The notes beneath the pieces are model-generated. The model worked only from the letters and a program-made list of their open reading frames with translations, had not been told where the DNA came from and searched no databases. The translations under genes were made by a program, and so were the position numbers. This document shows positions 16,327 through 24,278 of a stretch of 64,000 nucleotides of DNA, in pieces (position 1 is the stretch's first letter; every line of letters starts with the position of its first letter). This stretch comes from Flavisolibacter nicotianae (GTDB lineage Bacteria > Bacteroidota > Bacteroidia > Chitinophagales > Chitinophagaceae): NCBI RefSeq assembly GCF_003628535.1, contig NZ_RBCI01000003.1:310001-374000 (forward strand), in the 5' to 3' direction.

Positions 16327-17424
16327 ATGTCGAATTATTCTCAAATCAAAGCCATGCTGGCCGTGACGAAAGCCAGCCTGGTGGCAACGTTTCGCAGTCC
16401 GCAGTCCATTTTTTTTTCACTGTTTTTTCCCATTGTCCTGATCTGGATCTTTGGATCGCTGGCCGGTGGCAGTAGTGCGCCATCGGTGGACGTGGCATTT
16501 GAAAAAGGCATCGATACCACGACGGTTTTGTACCAGCAACTGGCCCACCACCCGTTTTTGCGCATGGCCGACCGCAGTAAAAAAGATGTGGAAGATGAAC
16601 TGCGCAAAGGAAGGGTTGCCGCCATTATCGATATTCAAAAAACGGTTGGTGCCACCACACCTTATGTCATTCACCTGCGTACGTCATCGGCCAGCCAGCG
16701 CGACTATGCCACCCTGCAAACAATCCTGAGCAACACCATCCACACCGTGGACGAAATGGTCTATCCCGACCGCCAGTCGGTGGCTTCCATCTCGCAAACC
16801 GTGATTTCCGGGCGCCGATACAAAATGATCGATTTCTTCTTGCCCGGCATGATCGGTTTCTCGCTGATCGGTTCGGCTGTCTTTGGTGTCGCCTTCCTGT
16901 TTTACTCGCTGCGGGAAACGCTGGTGCTGAAGCGCATGTATGCCACGCCCATCCAGCGGGGGTACATCATCCTGGGCGAGAGCATTTCAAAAGTGTTGTT
17001 TCAGTTGATGACAGTCGTGGTGCTGATCGCATTTGGCTATTTCATGTACGGCTTTTACCTGGCGCACGGTCTTCTGACGTTTTTCGATATGCTGTTCTTT
17101 TCGCTCCTGGGCCTGATGGTTTTCATGGGATTTGGTTTTTTGATCAGCGGGCTGGCGAAAAACCAGAACGTCATTCCCATCTATGCCAACCTGTTTATGT
17201 TCCCGCAGTATTTTTTAAGCGGTACGTTTTTTCCCAAATCGGCACTGCCGGCAGGGATGCAGCCCTTGCTCCAGTTTCTGCCGCTTACGGCGCTGAACGA
17301 TGCCTTGCGCAACGTGGCTTTTGAAGGGTCCTCGTTCTGGAGTTGCTGGCCACAAATGTTGGTGCTGCTCGTTTGGGGCGTTTTGGTTTATGCCTTAACC
17401 GCGAAGTTCTTCCGGTGGGAGTAG
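16327..17424 (+). CDS. ABC-2 type transporter permease
   Basis: 365 residues from the ATG at 16327 (MSNYSQIKAMLAVTKASL); an upstream TTG frame lies within the repeat array and is rejected. One membrane helix near 28-48, a periplasmic domain to about 175, then five or six helices (about 178-360), the ABC2_membrane_3 layout of exporters of drugs, lipids or polysaccharides. No ATPase or membrane-fusion gene is adjacent, so the partner is encoded elsewhere or outside this transcript. A GTTTGGA octuple repeat begins three bases after the stop. Confidence 0.85.
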   Translation: MSNYSQIKAMLAVTKASLVATFRSPQSIFFSLFFPIVLIWIFGSLAGGSSAPSVDVAFEKGIDTTTVLYQQLAHHPFLRMADRSKKDVEDELRKGRVAAIIDIQKTVGATTPYVIHLRTSSASQRDYATLQTILSNTIHTVDEMVYPDRQSVASISQTVISGRRYKMIDFFLPGMIGFSLIGSAVFGVAFLFYSLRETLVLKRMYATPIQRGYIILGESISKVLFQLMTVVVLIAFGYFMYGFYLAHGLLTFFDMLFFSLLGLMVFMGFGFLISGLAKNQNVIPIYANLFMFPQYFLSGTFFPKSALPAGMQPLLQFLPLTALNDALRNVAFEGSSFWSCWPQMLVLLVWGVLVYALTAKFFRWE

Positions 17425-17427
17425 GAA

Positions 17428-17483
17428 GTTTGGAGTTTGGAGTTTGGAGTTTGGAGTTTGGAGTTTGGAGTTTGGAGTTTGGA
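17428..17483. repeat. perfect heptanucleotide tandem repeat (GTTTGGA)x8
   Basis: Eight identical copies of GTTTGGA, 56 bases, starting four bases after the permease stop codon and ending in a run of A. No inverted arm is present. A minus-strand frame through it encodes a repeated PNSKLQT unit, a by-product of the repeat. Confidence 0.98.
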
Positions 17484-17828
17484 AAAAATAGAACCCGGTA
17501 AGATAAATGAGGATCCCTGTTTTTTGCTGCGAAGCAGTGGCGTTTGTAGAGAGAGAAATTAGGGAAGAGAACCGGCTCTGGGGAATTCCTGTGTTTAGGA
17601 GTTTTGCACTGGTGGTTCAAGCCATTGACGCTGGCCATTAAAAGATAAAGCAATAAACTGCAATGGTTGCACAATGCCAGGCGAATTCCCGAATGTACAA
17701 GAGAGAGTTTTCGTTTTTTCAACCGGATGAAAAGAAGACAAGAAAGCAAAGACCGCAACATGGCTCAATAAACGTTCTGTTGCCGGTCACAAAAAAATAA
17801 AAACCGTTCATTCAATCGTTCACTATTC
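17484..17828. other. gene-free spacer
   Basis: About 345 bases between the heptad repeat and the next gene. No frame with good composition is present on either strand; the minus-strand frame here is made of the repeat and its surroundings. I see no tRNA or terminator. Confidence 0.5.
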
Positions 17829-18290
17829 ATGCGCATTATAAAACTTGGCATTCTTTCGTTTGTTTTCTTGTTTGTTTTGATGACACTCATCTCGCTGTTG
17901 ATTCCCTCGCAGATCCGGTTGTCGAAAGCAACGAACCTGCCCAACAACCGGCAACGCATATGGGCGATCGTAAAAACCGACACGTCCTGGCACCCGGCAT
18001 ACAGGGATACCGCAACGGTTAAAGCGTTTTCCGTTCTACAAAAGACAGTCGTTGCGCAAACGGATTCAACCTATGTTGTGCAACTGCTGCAGCCGGGCCG
18101 TACACCTGTCACCAGCGGCTTCCAGTTGTATGGCAAGCCCGAATCGGATTCACTGACACTTCAATGGTACATGGATTTCCGCCTGGGATGGTATCCCTGG
18201 CAAAAGTTCAGCTCCCTGTTTTACGAACGGACCTACGGCTCCATGATGGAAAAAGGTTTGGCAAATATCAAGGAGCAACTGGTGTACTGA
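17829..18290 (+). CDS. membrane-anchored SRPBCC-like protein
   Basis: 153 residues. A single N-terminal hydrophobic segment (about 5-26) anchors a soluble domain. The layout and the C-terminal part (RLGWYPWQKFSSLFYERTYG, then a helix GLANIKEQL) resemble the SRPBCC/polyketide-cyclase-like family found as single genes in Chitinophagaceae. No ligand or enzyme activity can be inferred. The ATG at 17829 follows an AT-rich leader. It stands alone between a repeat spacer and the SusC gene. Confidence 0.55.
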   Translation: MRIIKLGILSFVFLFVLMTLISLLIPSQIRLSKATNLPNNRQRIWAIVKTDTSWHPAYRDTATVKAFSVLQKTVVAQTDSTYVVQLLQPGRTPVTSGFQLYGKPESDSLTLQWYMDFRLGWYPWQKFSSLFYERTYGSMMEKGLANIKEQLVY

Positions 18291-18365
18291 TATCACCACT
18301 TGTACATGTGCAGTTTTGTTGATTAAGGATATTTCCTCAACTTGCTATAAATAAAAACTGCTAGC

Positions 18366-21300
18366 ATGAGTATTCATTTGACTAAGTCCGGAGGATCGAA
18401 ACGAACCTTCTGGCTCCTGCTATTCCAATTGCTTGGCCTCTCCCTTTGGGCCCAGGTACAAATCAGTGGCCGTGTAACCGGTCCGCAGAACGAGGGCCTT
18501 CCCGGCATTACCGTTCAAATTCAGGCAACACGTTTTTCCACCAGCACCGAGCCGGATGGAACCTATTCACTTTCGGCCCCGCTGAAACCGGGCAGCTACC
18601 AAATTCAGTTTACCGGTGTGGGCTTTAAAGCGCAAACCAAATCGATCCAGGTCAGTGGCAGCGCCGCGCAAACAGTGGATGCACAACTTGAAGAAGATGC
18701 CCTGAAAATGGATGAAGTGGTGGTGACCGGTACATCGGCCGGTACGACACGCCGACAGCTTGGTAGCTACATCAGCACCGTGAAGGCCGACGAACTGACC
18801 AAAGGCGCCACCGGTGATGTGCTGGCTGCGCTGCAGGGCAAAACAGCGGGTGCGCAAATCAGCCAAAACTCCGGCGATCCGGCTGGTGGTATTTCTGTGC
18901 GTCTCCGCGGTGTCAGTTCAATCAACTCGTCTTCCGAGCCACTTTACATCGTTGATGGTGTCATTGTAAACAATGCCACCAACCGCGTGACCAACACGCA
19001 GAACAGTTACGATGGTTCCAACTTCGTGGGCACCATCGGGCAAAACCGGATGGTGGACATCAACCCAGCCGATATCGAGCGGATAGAGGTATTGAACGGC
19101 GCGGCGGCCGCCGCCATTTACGGCTCGCGGGCCAATGCCGGTGTGATCCAGATTTTTACCAAGCGGGGCAGAAGCGGTGCGCCGGTGGTGAATTTCTCCA
19201 CGTCGATCATGGTCAATGAACTCCGCAAAAAACTGGCGGTAAACCAGGCGCCGGTAAAATTCGGCGGTTCTCCTGATGTGCAGACACAGGACATCCTTAC
19301 GACAACCCTGACCACGACAACCCCGGTTACGCGGTACGACTACCAGGATTATATTTTCCATACCGGCGTCGGTACGGATAACAACGTATCGGTGAGCGGC
19401 GGCAGCGAAAAAAGCCGTTACTATGTTTCCGGTTCTTATTTCTATAACCAGGGCATTATTCGCAATACCGATTTCCGGCGCTATAATTTCCGCGCCAATT
19501 TCGACCAGACCTTCAACCGTGTGTTCAGCATGACGATGGGACTGAACTACATTAACAGTGCCGCCAACGAAAAACCCAATGGCAACTCCTTTTTCTCCCC
19601 CATGAACTCCGTCACCATCATCGGGAACTTCCACAACATCTTCGAACGCGACGCCAATGGCAACATCAAGGCTGTCGGGGAAAGAGGCCGTGTCAATCCC
19701 GTATCGGTCATCGAAGATTTCAAACAACGCCAGGAAACTAACCGGGTCATTGCCAGCCTGGGTGCAAAGCTTCGTCCGTTCAACGGGTTTACTTTCGACT
19801 ACACGCTGGGCATCGACAACTACGGGCAAAACGGAACGACCTTTATGCCGCCGTTTGCCTACAATGTCAACACGGCTTTCTTTGGTGGCGGTCCTACGCT
19901 GAACCCCACGTTGAACGGTTATGCCAGTACCGGTAACGATTATTTTTTCCAGATCAACAATGAACTGAACGCCAACTACCAGTTCGACATCACGAAGGAC
20001 CTGGGATCGACCACACAGGTGGGCTATTCGGTGCAGTATGAGAAGAACCGTTATGCTTTGTTGCAGGGCAGGGGATTGAGTCCTTTTGTGGAGACGGTAA
20101 ACGGTGCCAGCACCATCCTTCCCAGCACCGATGAACGGACCGAAATTTCGATTTCCGGTGCGTACCTGCAGCAAAATTTCAAGTACATGAACAAGCTGTT
20201 CCTCACCGGTGCGGTACGCAGGGATGGTTCGTCCGTGTTCAGCAAGGACCAGCGCAACCAGATGTACTACAAAGGCAGCGTGAGCTACCTGCTTTCGGAA
20301 GAAGATTTCTGGAAGAAGAGCATGCCCTGGTGGAATACATTCAAGCTGCGGGCTGCTTATGGCGAAAGTGGCAACCTGACCGGTATTGGTGCCTATGCCC
20401 GCTTCAACCTGTACAGTTCCAATTCCTACCTCGACCGCTCCGCACTGCAATCGAGCAACCAGAAGACCAATGAAAACATCGGCCCTGAACGGCAGAGAGA
20501 ACTGGAGATCGGTACGGACCTTTCGTTCCTCAATAACCGCGTTGGCGTGCAGTTCAACTGGTACAACAAGCGGGTGGAGAATATCAACATCAGCCGCCAG
20601 GTGGCACCCACAACCGGTTTCACTTCGGTGCTCGATAACTTCGGCGAATTGGAAAACAGGGGTATCGAACTGGTGCTCAACGGCTCGCCGGTGGCAAACA
20701 AAACAGTTAACTGGAACCTGACAGCCATCTTTAACCGTAACCGCAACAAGATGGTCAACATCGGCCAGGCCCTGACCCTGCTTTCCACCAACGGTGGCGC
20801 ACCTGTGGCTTTGCTGCAAGGCTACCCGGTCGGCGTGTTTTACGGAACCTTCTTTGCAGTTGATGCCAACGGCAGCCAGGTGAAAAACAGTACCGGGTTC
20901 CCACAGATCGAAAAAGGCAAGCAGGTTTCCGCAACGGTTTACGAGGTGCAACGCGATGGCAGTGGCCTGCCGACCGGCACAACGTTGCGCAAGGTGATTG
21001 GCGACCCCAACCCGGATTGGACCGGCTCACTCATCAACGAAGTTGGGTACAAGCGTTTCAATTTGCGTGTGCAGTTGGACGCGGTGCAGGGCGTCGATGT
21101 TTTTAACGCTGACTTTCGCACACGCCAGGGTGTTGGCAACGGCAAAGTGGCCGAGCAGGAGCACCTGGGTATCCTGCCCCGTGGGTACGTGAACAGCGTT
21201 TACCAAATCGAAGAATGGCGGGTCGATGACGGCTCTTTTGTCAAGCTTCGCGAAGTGTCACTGTCTTACAGCCTGGGTAAAATGCGGTTCTTTAACGACC

Positions 21301-21464
21301 TGTCCATTGGCTTGAGCGGCCGTAACCTGGTGTCGTGGGACAACTACAAAGGCTATGATCCGGAAGTGAATGCTGCCGGACAAAGCACCCTGCTGAGAGG
21401 CATTGACTTTGGTGCTGTACCCATTCCGCGTACCTACCGTTTAAGCATCAATGCCCGTTTCTAA
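18366..21464 (+). CDS. SusC/RagA-type TonB-dependent outer-membrane transporter
   Basis: 1032 residues. Signal peptide (to about residue 30), a carboxypeptidase-regulatory-like beta domain (about 32-115, VSGRVTGPQNEGLPG style), TonB-box-like DEVVVTGT near 117-124, plug domain (about 128-245, with PLYIVDGVIVNN), and a 22-strand barrel ending in YRLSINARF with a C-terminal Phe. It imports oligomeric substrates across the outer membrane with TonB energy, together with the lipoprotein encoded 17 bases downstream. No glycoside hydrolase, peptidase or regulator adjoins the pair, so the substrate is unknown. Confidence 0.96.
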   Translation: MSIHLTKSGGSKRTFWLLLFQLLGLSLWAQVQISGRVTGPQNEGLPGITVQIQATRFSTSTEPDGTYSLSAPLKPGSYQIQFTGVGFKAQTKSIQVSGSAAQTVDAQLEEDALKMDEVVVTGTSAGTTRRQLGSYISTVKADELTKGATGDVLAALQGKTAGAQISQNSGDPAGGISVRLRGVSSINSSSEPLYIVDGVIVNNATNRVTNTQNSYDGSNFVGTIGQNRMVDINPADIERIEVLNGAAAAAIYGSRANAGVIQIFTKRGRSGAPVVNFSTSIMVNELRKKLAVNQAPVKFGGSPDVQTQDILTTTLTTTTPVTRYDYQDYIFHTGVGTDNNVSVSGGSEKSRYYVSGSYFYNQGIIRNTDFRRYNFRANFDQTFNRVFSMTMGLNYINSAANEKPNGNSFFSPMNSVTIIGNFHNIFERDANGNIKAVGERGRVNPVSVIEDFKQRQETNRVIASLGAKLRPFNGFTFDYTLGIDNYGQNGTTFMPPFAYNVNTAFFGGGPTLNPTLNGYASTGNDYFFQINNELNANYQFDITKDLGSTTQVGYSVQYEKNRYALLQGRGLSPFVETVNGASTILPSTDERTEISISGAYLQQNFKYMNKLFLTGAVRRDGSSVFSKDQRNQMYYKGSVSYLLSEEDFWKKSMPWWNTFKLRAAYGESGNLTGIGAYARFNLYSSNSYLDRSALQSSNQKTNENIGPERQRELEIGTDLSFLNNRVGVQFNWYNKRVENINISRQVAPTTGFTSVLDNFGELENRGIELVLNGSPVANKTVNWNLTAIFNRNRNKMVNIGQALTLLSTNGGAPVALLQGYPVGVFYGTFFAVDANGSQVKNSTGFPQIEKGKQVSATVYEVQRDGSGLPTGTTLRKVIGDPNPDWTGSLINEVGYKRFNLRVQLDAVQGVDVFNADFRTRQGVGNGKVAEQEHLGILPRGYVNSVYQIEEWRVDDGSFVKLREVSLSYSLGKMRFFNDLSIGLSGRNLVSWDNYKGYDPEVNAAGQSTLLRGIDFGAVPIPRTYRLSINARF

Positions 21465-21481
21465 CCTCCAAATCGCACATC

Positions 21482-22777
21482 ATGAAAATGAAATTCATAA
21501 AACACACAACATACGGTCTTCTTTTGCTTGCACTGCTGTCGCAAACGGCGTGTAAAAAAGATTTCACCAATCCCAATGCCGCCACCGAAGACCAGGCCTT
21601 CAGCTCTCCGCAAGGCCTGACCGGCGTGGCTGTCGGCTTGCAGCGGGTATACACCGCCGGACGGGCCAGCTCTCTTTACAACCGCACTGCCATCAATGGT
21701 TTGCTGACCAACGAACTGGTTGTGCTGAACCAGGGTAACACTTCCGAGTACCAGTTGCAGTTGGGCAGCGGCTCGGTGGATGGTACCAATACCATGCTGG
21801 CCGGTCTTTGGTCGAGCAGCAACAAGATCATTTACGATGCCGACAAGGTGCTGGCCGGCGCAGCCAGTCTGGGTGACAAGGCCTATGCAAGTGGCCTGAT
21901 TGGGTATACGACCATCTTCAAGGCGCTGGCGCTGGGCGACCTGGCCATGTTCTGGCAACAGGTGCCTGCTGGTATCGGCCAGAGCGTCACCTTTGTCGAC
22001 CGTGTGCAGGGATATACAAAAGCTATCACCGCCATCGATGCAGCGCTGGCAGCGATCAACGCGGCACCCATTTCCGCGACCTTCCTGCTGAATATTCCTG
22101 CCGGTATCGACATTGTCAATACGCTGAATGCGTTAAAGGCGCGGTATTCGCTTTTTATCGGCAATTATGCCCAGGCACTTGCGGCGGCGAATATGGTGGA
22201 CCTGACAAAAAAATCGACGTTCAATTTTAGCAACGTGAACCTGAACCCGATTTTTGAAACGGCAACGTCCACCAATAATGTGTATGGCATTCTGGATATC
22301 GCAACGCTTGGCTTGCCGGCCGGTTTGCAGCCGGATCCTGCAGACAAACGCCTGGCGTTTTATACCACAAATGCCTACGCGTCGAAGATTGCCGGTTTTG
22401 GTGCCGCTGCCAACACGCCGTTTCCCATTTATCTGCCGGGTGAAATGACACTGATCAAAGCAGAGGCGTATGCCCGCATGACTCCGCCGGATCTTGCAAA
22501 TGCCCTGATCGAGTTGAATAAAGTGATCACGAAAAAACCGGCCAATGATCCGTTTGGCGTCGGTGCCGACCTTCCCCTGGCCGGTCCGCTGACGCAACAG
22601 CAAATCCTCGACGAGATCTACCGGCAACGCAGCATCGAACTTTTCCTGAGCGGCTTGCGCCTGGAAGACATGCGCCGCTTTGGCCGGCCGTTGACAGAAC
22701 GGCGACGGAATTTCCTGCCGTATCCCTTCCTCGAGCGGGACAACAATACCAATACGCCTGCCGACCCGGCGTTCTAA
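21482..22777 (+). CDS. SusD/RagB-like substrate-binding lipoprotein
   Basis: 431 residues. N-terminal signal with lipobox LSQTAC (Cys about 24) followed by KKDFTNPN, typical of SusD-like proteins. Tetratricopeptide-like helices fill the first half, and a C-terminal RagB/SusD segment contains EIYRQRSIELFLSGLRLEDM. It acts as a lid over the SusC barrel on the cell surface. At 431 residues it is shorter than most SusD proteins (500-600). A strong terminator follows, so susC-susD form a closed two-gene operon. Confidence 0.93.
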   Translation: MKMKFIKHTTYGLLLLALLSQTACKKDFTNPNAATEDQAFSSPQGLTGVAVGLQRVYTAGRASSLYNRTAINGLLTNELVVLNQGNTSEYQLQLGSGSVDGTNTMLAGLWSSSNKIIYDADKVLAGAASLGDKAYASGLIGYTTIFKALALGDLAMFWQQVPAGIGQSVTFVDRVQGYTKAITAIDAALAAINAAPISATFLLNIPAGIDIVNTLNALKARYSLFIGNYAQALAAANMVDLTKKSTFNFSNVNLNPIFETATSTNNVYGILDIATLGLPAGLQPDPADKRLAFYTTNAYASKIAGFGAAANTPFPIYLPGEMTLIKAEAYARMTPPDLANALIELNKVITKKPANDPFGVGADLPLAGPLTQQQILDEIYRQRSIELFLSGLRLEDMRRFGRPLTERRRNFLPYPFLERDNNTNTPADPAF

Positions 22778-22781
22778 AAAC

Positions 22782-22820
22782 AAACAAAGGCTGTTGATTT
22801 CAACAGCCTTTGTTTTTGTG
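22782..22820 (+). terminator. intrinsic terminator after the SusC/SusD operon
   Basis: A 16-bp perfect stem (22782-22797 with 22800-22815) with a two-base loop as drawn, ending in TTTGTTTTTG. It starts four bases after the susD stop. Confidence 0.9.
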
Positions 22821-22822
22821 TT

Positions 22823-22853
22823 TTGATGGTGCTCTCTTCGAATCCTACTTTTG
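22823..22853 (+). promoter_or_regulatory. Bacteroidota promoter: TTG (-33) and TACTTTTG (-7)
   Basis: TTG at 22823-22825 and TACTTTTG at 22846-22853 are 20 bases apart, matching the Bacteroidota consensus at both elements. The ATG at 22858 starts four bases later, so transcription would begin at about the start codon. Confidence 0.6.
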
Positions 22854-22857
22854 TTTC

Positions 22858-23655
22858 ATGAGTAGGCCTTTCTTGCTTCTTTTCTTTTTCCCCCTTTCTC
22901 TGGCTGTGATGGCGCAGGGTGATACACAGACCGACTGCTACGAAACATTCTTTGCCACGGCCGCAAAAGTGAAAAACACCAAAACGGTAAAGCTGGTTGT
23001 CAACAAGAAAATACAAACGCTGTTTGCCTACCTGAAACAAACGATTTCCGGCCTGGAGCAGCGGGTGGCCCTCAAAGACCTTGATGGCGATGGCAGGGCC
23101 GAACTGGTGATCTATAATTTCACCGGAGGTGCCCATTGCTGCGATGAATTTTATTTTTTCAAAAACATCAGCGGGTCTGTGTTTGCACCGGCCGCCAGGC
23201 TATATGCCGGCAGTACCTGTGTTTCCGGCACGACATTCCTCTATGACTTTGCCGAACCGTTCGGCTATTTCTATACCTGCTTTGCCTGCGAGCTAGATGA
23301 AAAAAAGAACAGCAAGGGCGAAAAATATGAACGCATTGCCAATATCAGCCTGACCTATAAAGCCGGCAAGCTGCTGGTCAGTCCCGGCGATGCGGCGTTA
23401 AAGGAAAAGTTACTTCGCAACCTTCGGTACATTAAATCATTAGGCTGGGATGGCGGTGCGAAGAACGATGAATTTGACGACGGCAGGCGCAAGGCCCTGG
23501 CACAAACACTGGCCGTGTATTATTTTTCGTTTGGTAAAAATCTGCCGGAAACAAAAAAGATCTTCGATGCTTACTACCCGTATAAAGATGCGGCAACCGT
23601 GTGGAAAGATTTCGGCGTGCTGCTGACCAATGTGCAGAGCCAAAACAGTTTTTAA
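22858..23655 (+). CDS. secreted protein with an FG-GAP/VCBS-like segment
   Basis: 265 residues from the ATG at 22858. Signal peptide MSRPFLLLFFFPLSLAVMAQ. Contains LKDLDGDGRAELVIYNF (about 76-92), a calcium-loop-like Asp-rich segment of the kind seen in integrin-type beta-propeller repeats, followed by GGAHCCDEFYFF with paired cysteines. Four further cysteines lie in TCVSG and CFACEL, suggesting disulfides in the periplasm or outside the cell. I do not recognise the family. It has its own promoter after the SusD terminator. Confidence 0.75.
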   Translation: MSRPFLLLFFFPLSLAVMAQGDTQTDCYETFFATAAKVKNTKTVKLVVNKKIQTLFAYLKQTISGLEQRVALKDLDGDGRAELVIYNFTGGAHCCDEFYFFKNISGSVFAPAARLYAGSTCVSGTTFLYDFAEPFGYFYTCFACELDEKKNSKGEKYERIANISLTYKAGKLLVSPGDAALKEKLLRNLRYIKSLGWDGGAKNDEFDDGRRKALAQTLAVYYFSFGKNLPETKKIFDAYYPYKDAATVWKDFGVLLTNVQSQNSF

Positions 23656-23720
23656 AAAAATAATCTTCACCTGCTGCAACGCCGGGCCGCCAGTTATTGT
23701 CAAGGCTTACAGGAACATTT

Positions 23721-24278
23721 ATGGACGATCACCGGCTGGTACACGAATGCCTTAAGGGGAAAGCAGTTGCGCAACGGCAGCTTTATGACCGTTTTGCGTC
23801 AACAATGCTGGCCGTGTGTTATCGCTATACAAAGTCTGTTGCCGATGCAGAGGACGTGTTGCAGGAAGGCTTTGTCAAAGCGTTCAGAAACCTGCAGCAG
23901 TACAAAGGAGATGGCGAATTAGGCGCCTGGCTGCGCCGGATCATGGTGACAACGGCCATCAATTTTTTGAAAAAGAACAGTCGTTACCAAACCGAGCTTC
24001 TTTTTAGCGACGAGCAACTGCACGCCGTGTCTTCTTACGAACCGGAAATGAATTTGGCTGCCAAAGAACTCGCCGACCTGATACGGCAACTGCCCGCGGG
24101 CTACCAGGCAATTTTCAATTTATATGCAGTGGAAGGATACAGCCATGTGGAAATCGGGCAGTTACTCGGTATCAGCGAAGGCACGTCGCGCAGCCAGTAT
24201 GCGAGAGGCAGGTCTTTGCTGATTAAATGGATTGAACAACGAAGCAACGAAGTTAAAAACGCCAGCTATGCAAGGTAG
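23721..24278 (+). CDS. ECF-type RNA polymerase sigma factor
   Basis: 185 residues from the ATG at 23721. Sigma region 2 (about 20-85, with YDRFASTMLAVCYRYTKS and DAEDVLQEGFVKAFRNL) and region 4 (about 120-172, LPAGYQAIFNLYAVEGYSHVE, then a helix-turn-helix LLGISEGTSRSQYARGR). It directs transcription in response to an envelope signal. Its last 11 bases overlap the next gene, which encodes a membrane-anchored protein with an anti-sigma-like N terminus, so the two are translationally coupled. Confidence 0.94.
   Translation: MDDHRLVHECLKGKAVAQRQLYDRFASTMLAVCYRYTKSVADAEDVLQEGFVKAFRNLQQYKGDGELGAWLRRIMVTTAINFLKKNSRYQTELLFSDEQLHAVSSYEPEMNLAAKELADLIRQLPAGYQAIFNLYAVEGYSHVEIGQLLGISEGTSRSQYARGRSLLIKWIEQRSNEVKNASYAR

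Noticed and set aside
17428-17483. CRISPR array
   Set aside because: The repeat unit is 7 nt with no spacers and no cas genes in the window.
17285-17761. Minus-strand frame encoding a repeated PNSKLQT peptide
   Set aside because: The repeat peptide is only the translation of the (GTTTGGA)x8 array; the frame also overlaps the permease gene antisense.
18918-20951. 677-codon minus-strand frame inside the SusC gene
   Set aside because: A long antisense shadow of a GC-biased third-position pattern; the plus strand encodes an unmistakable TonB-dependent transporter.
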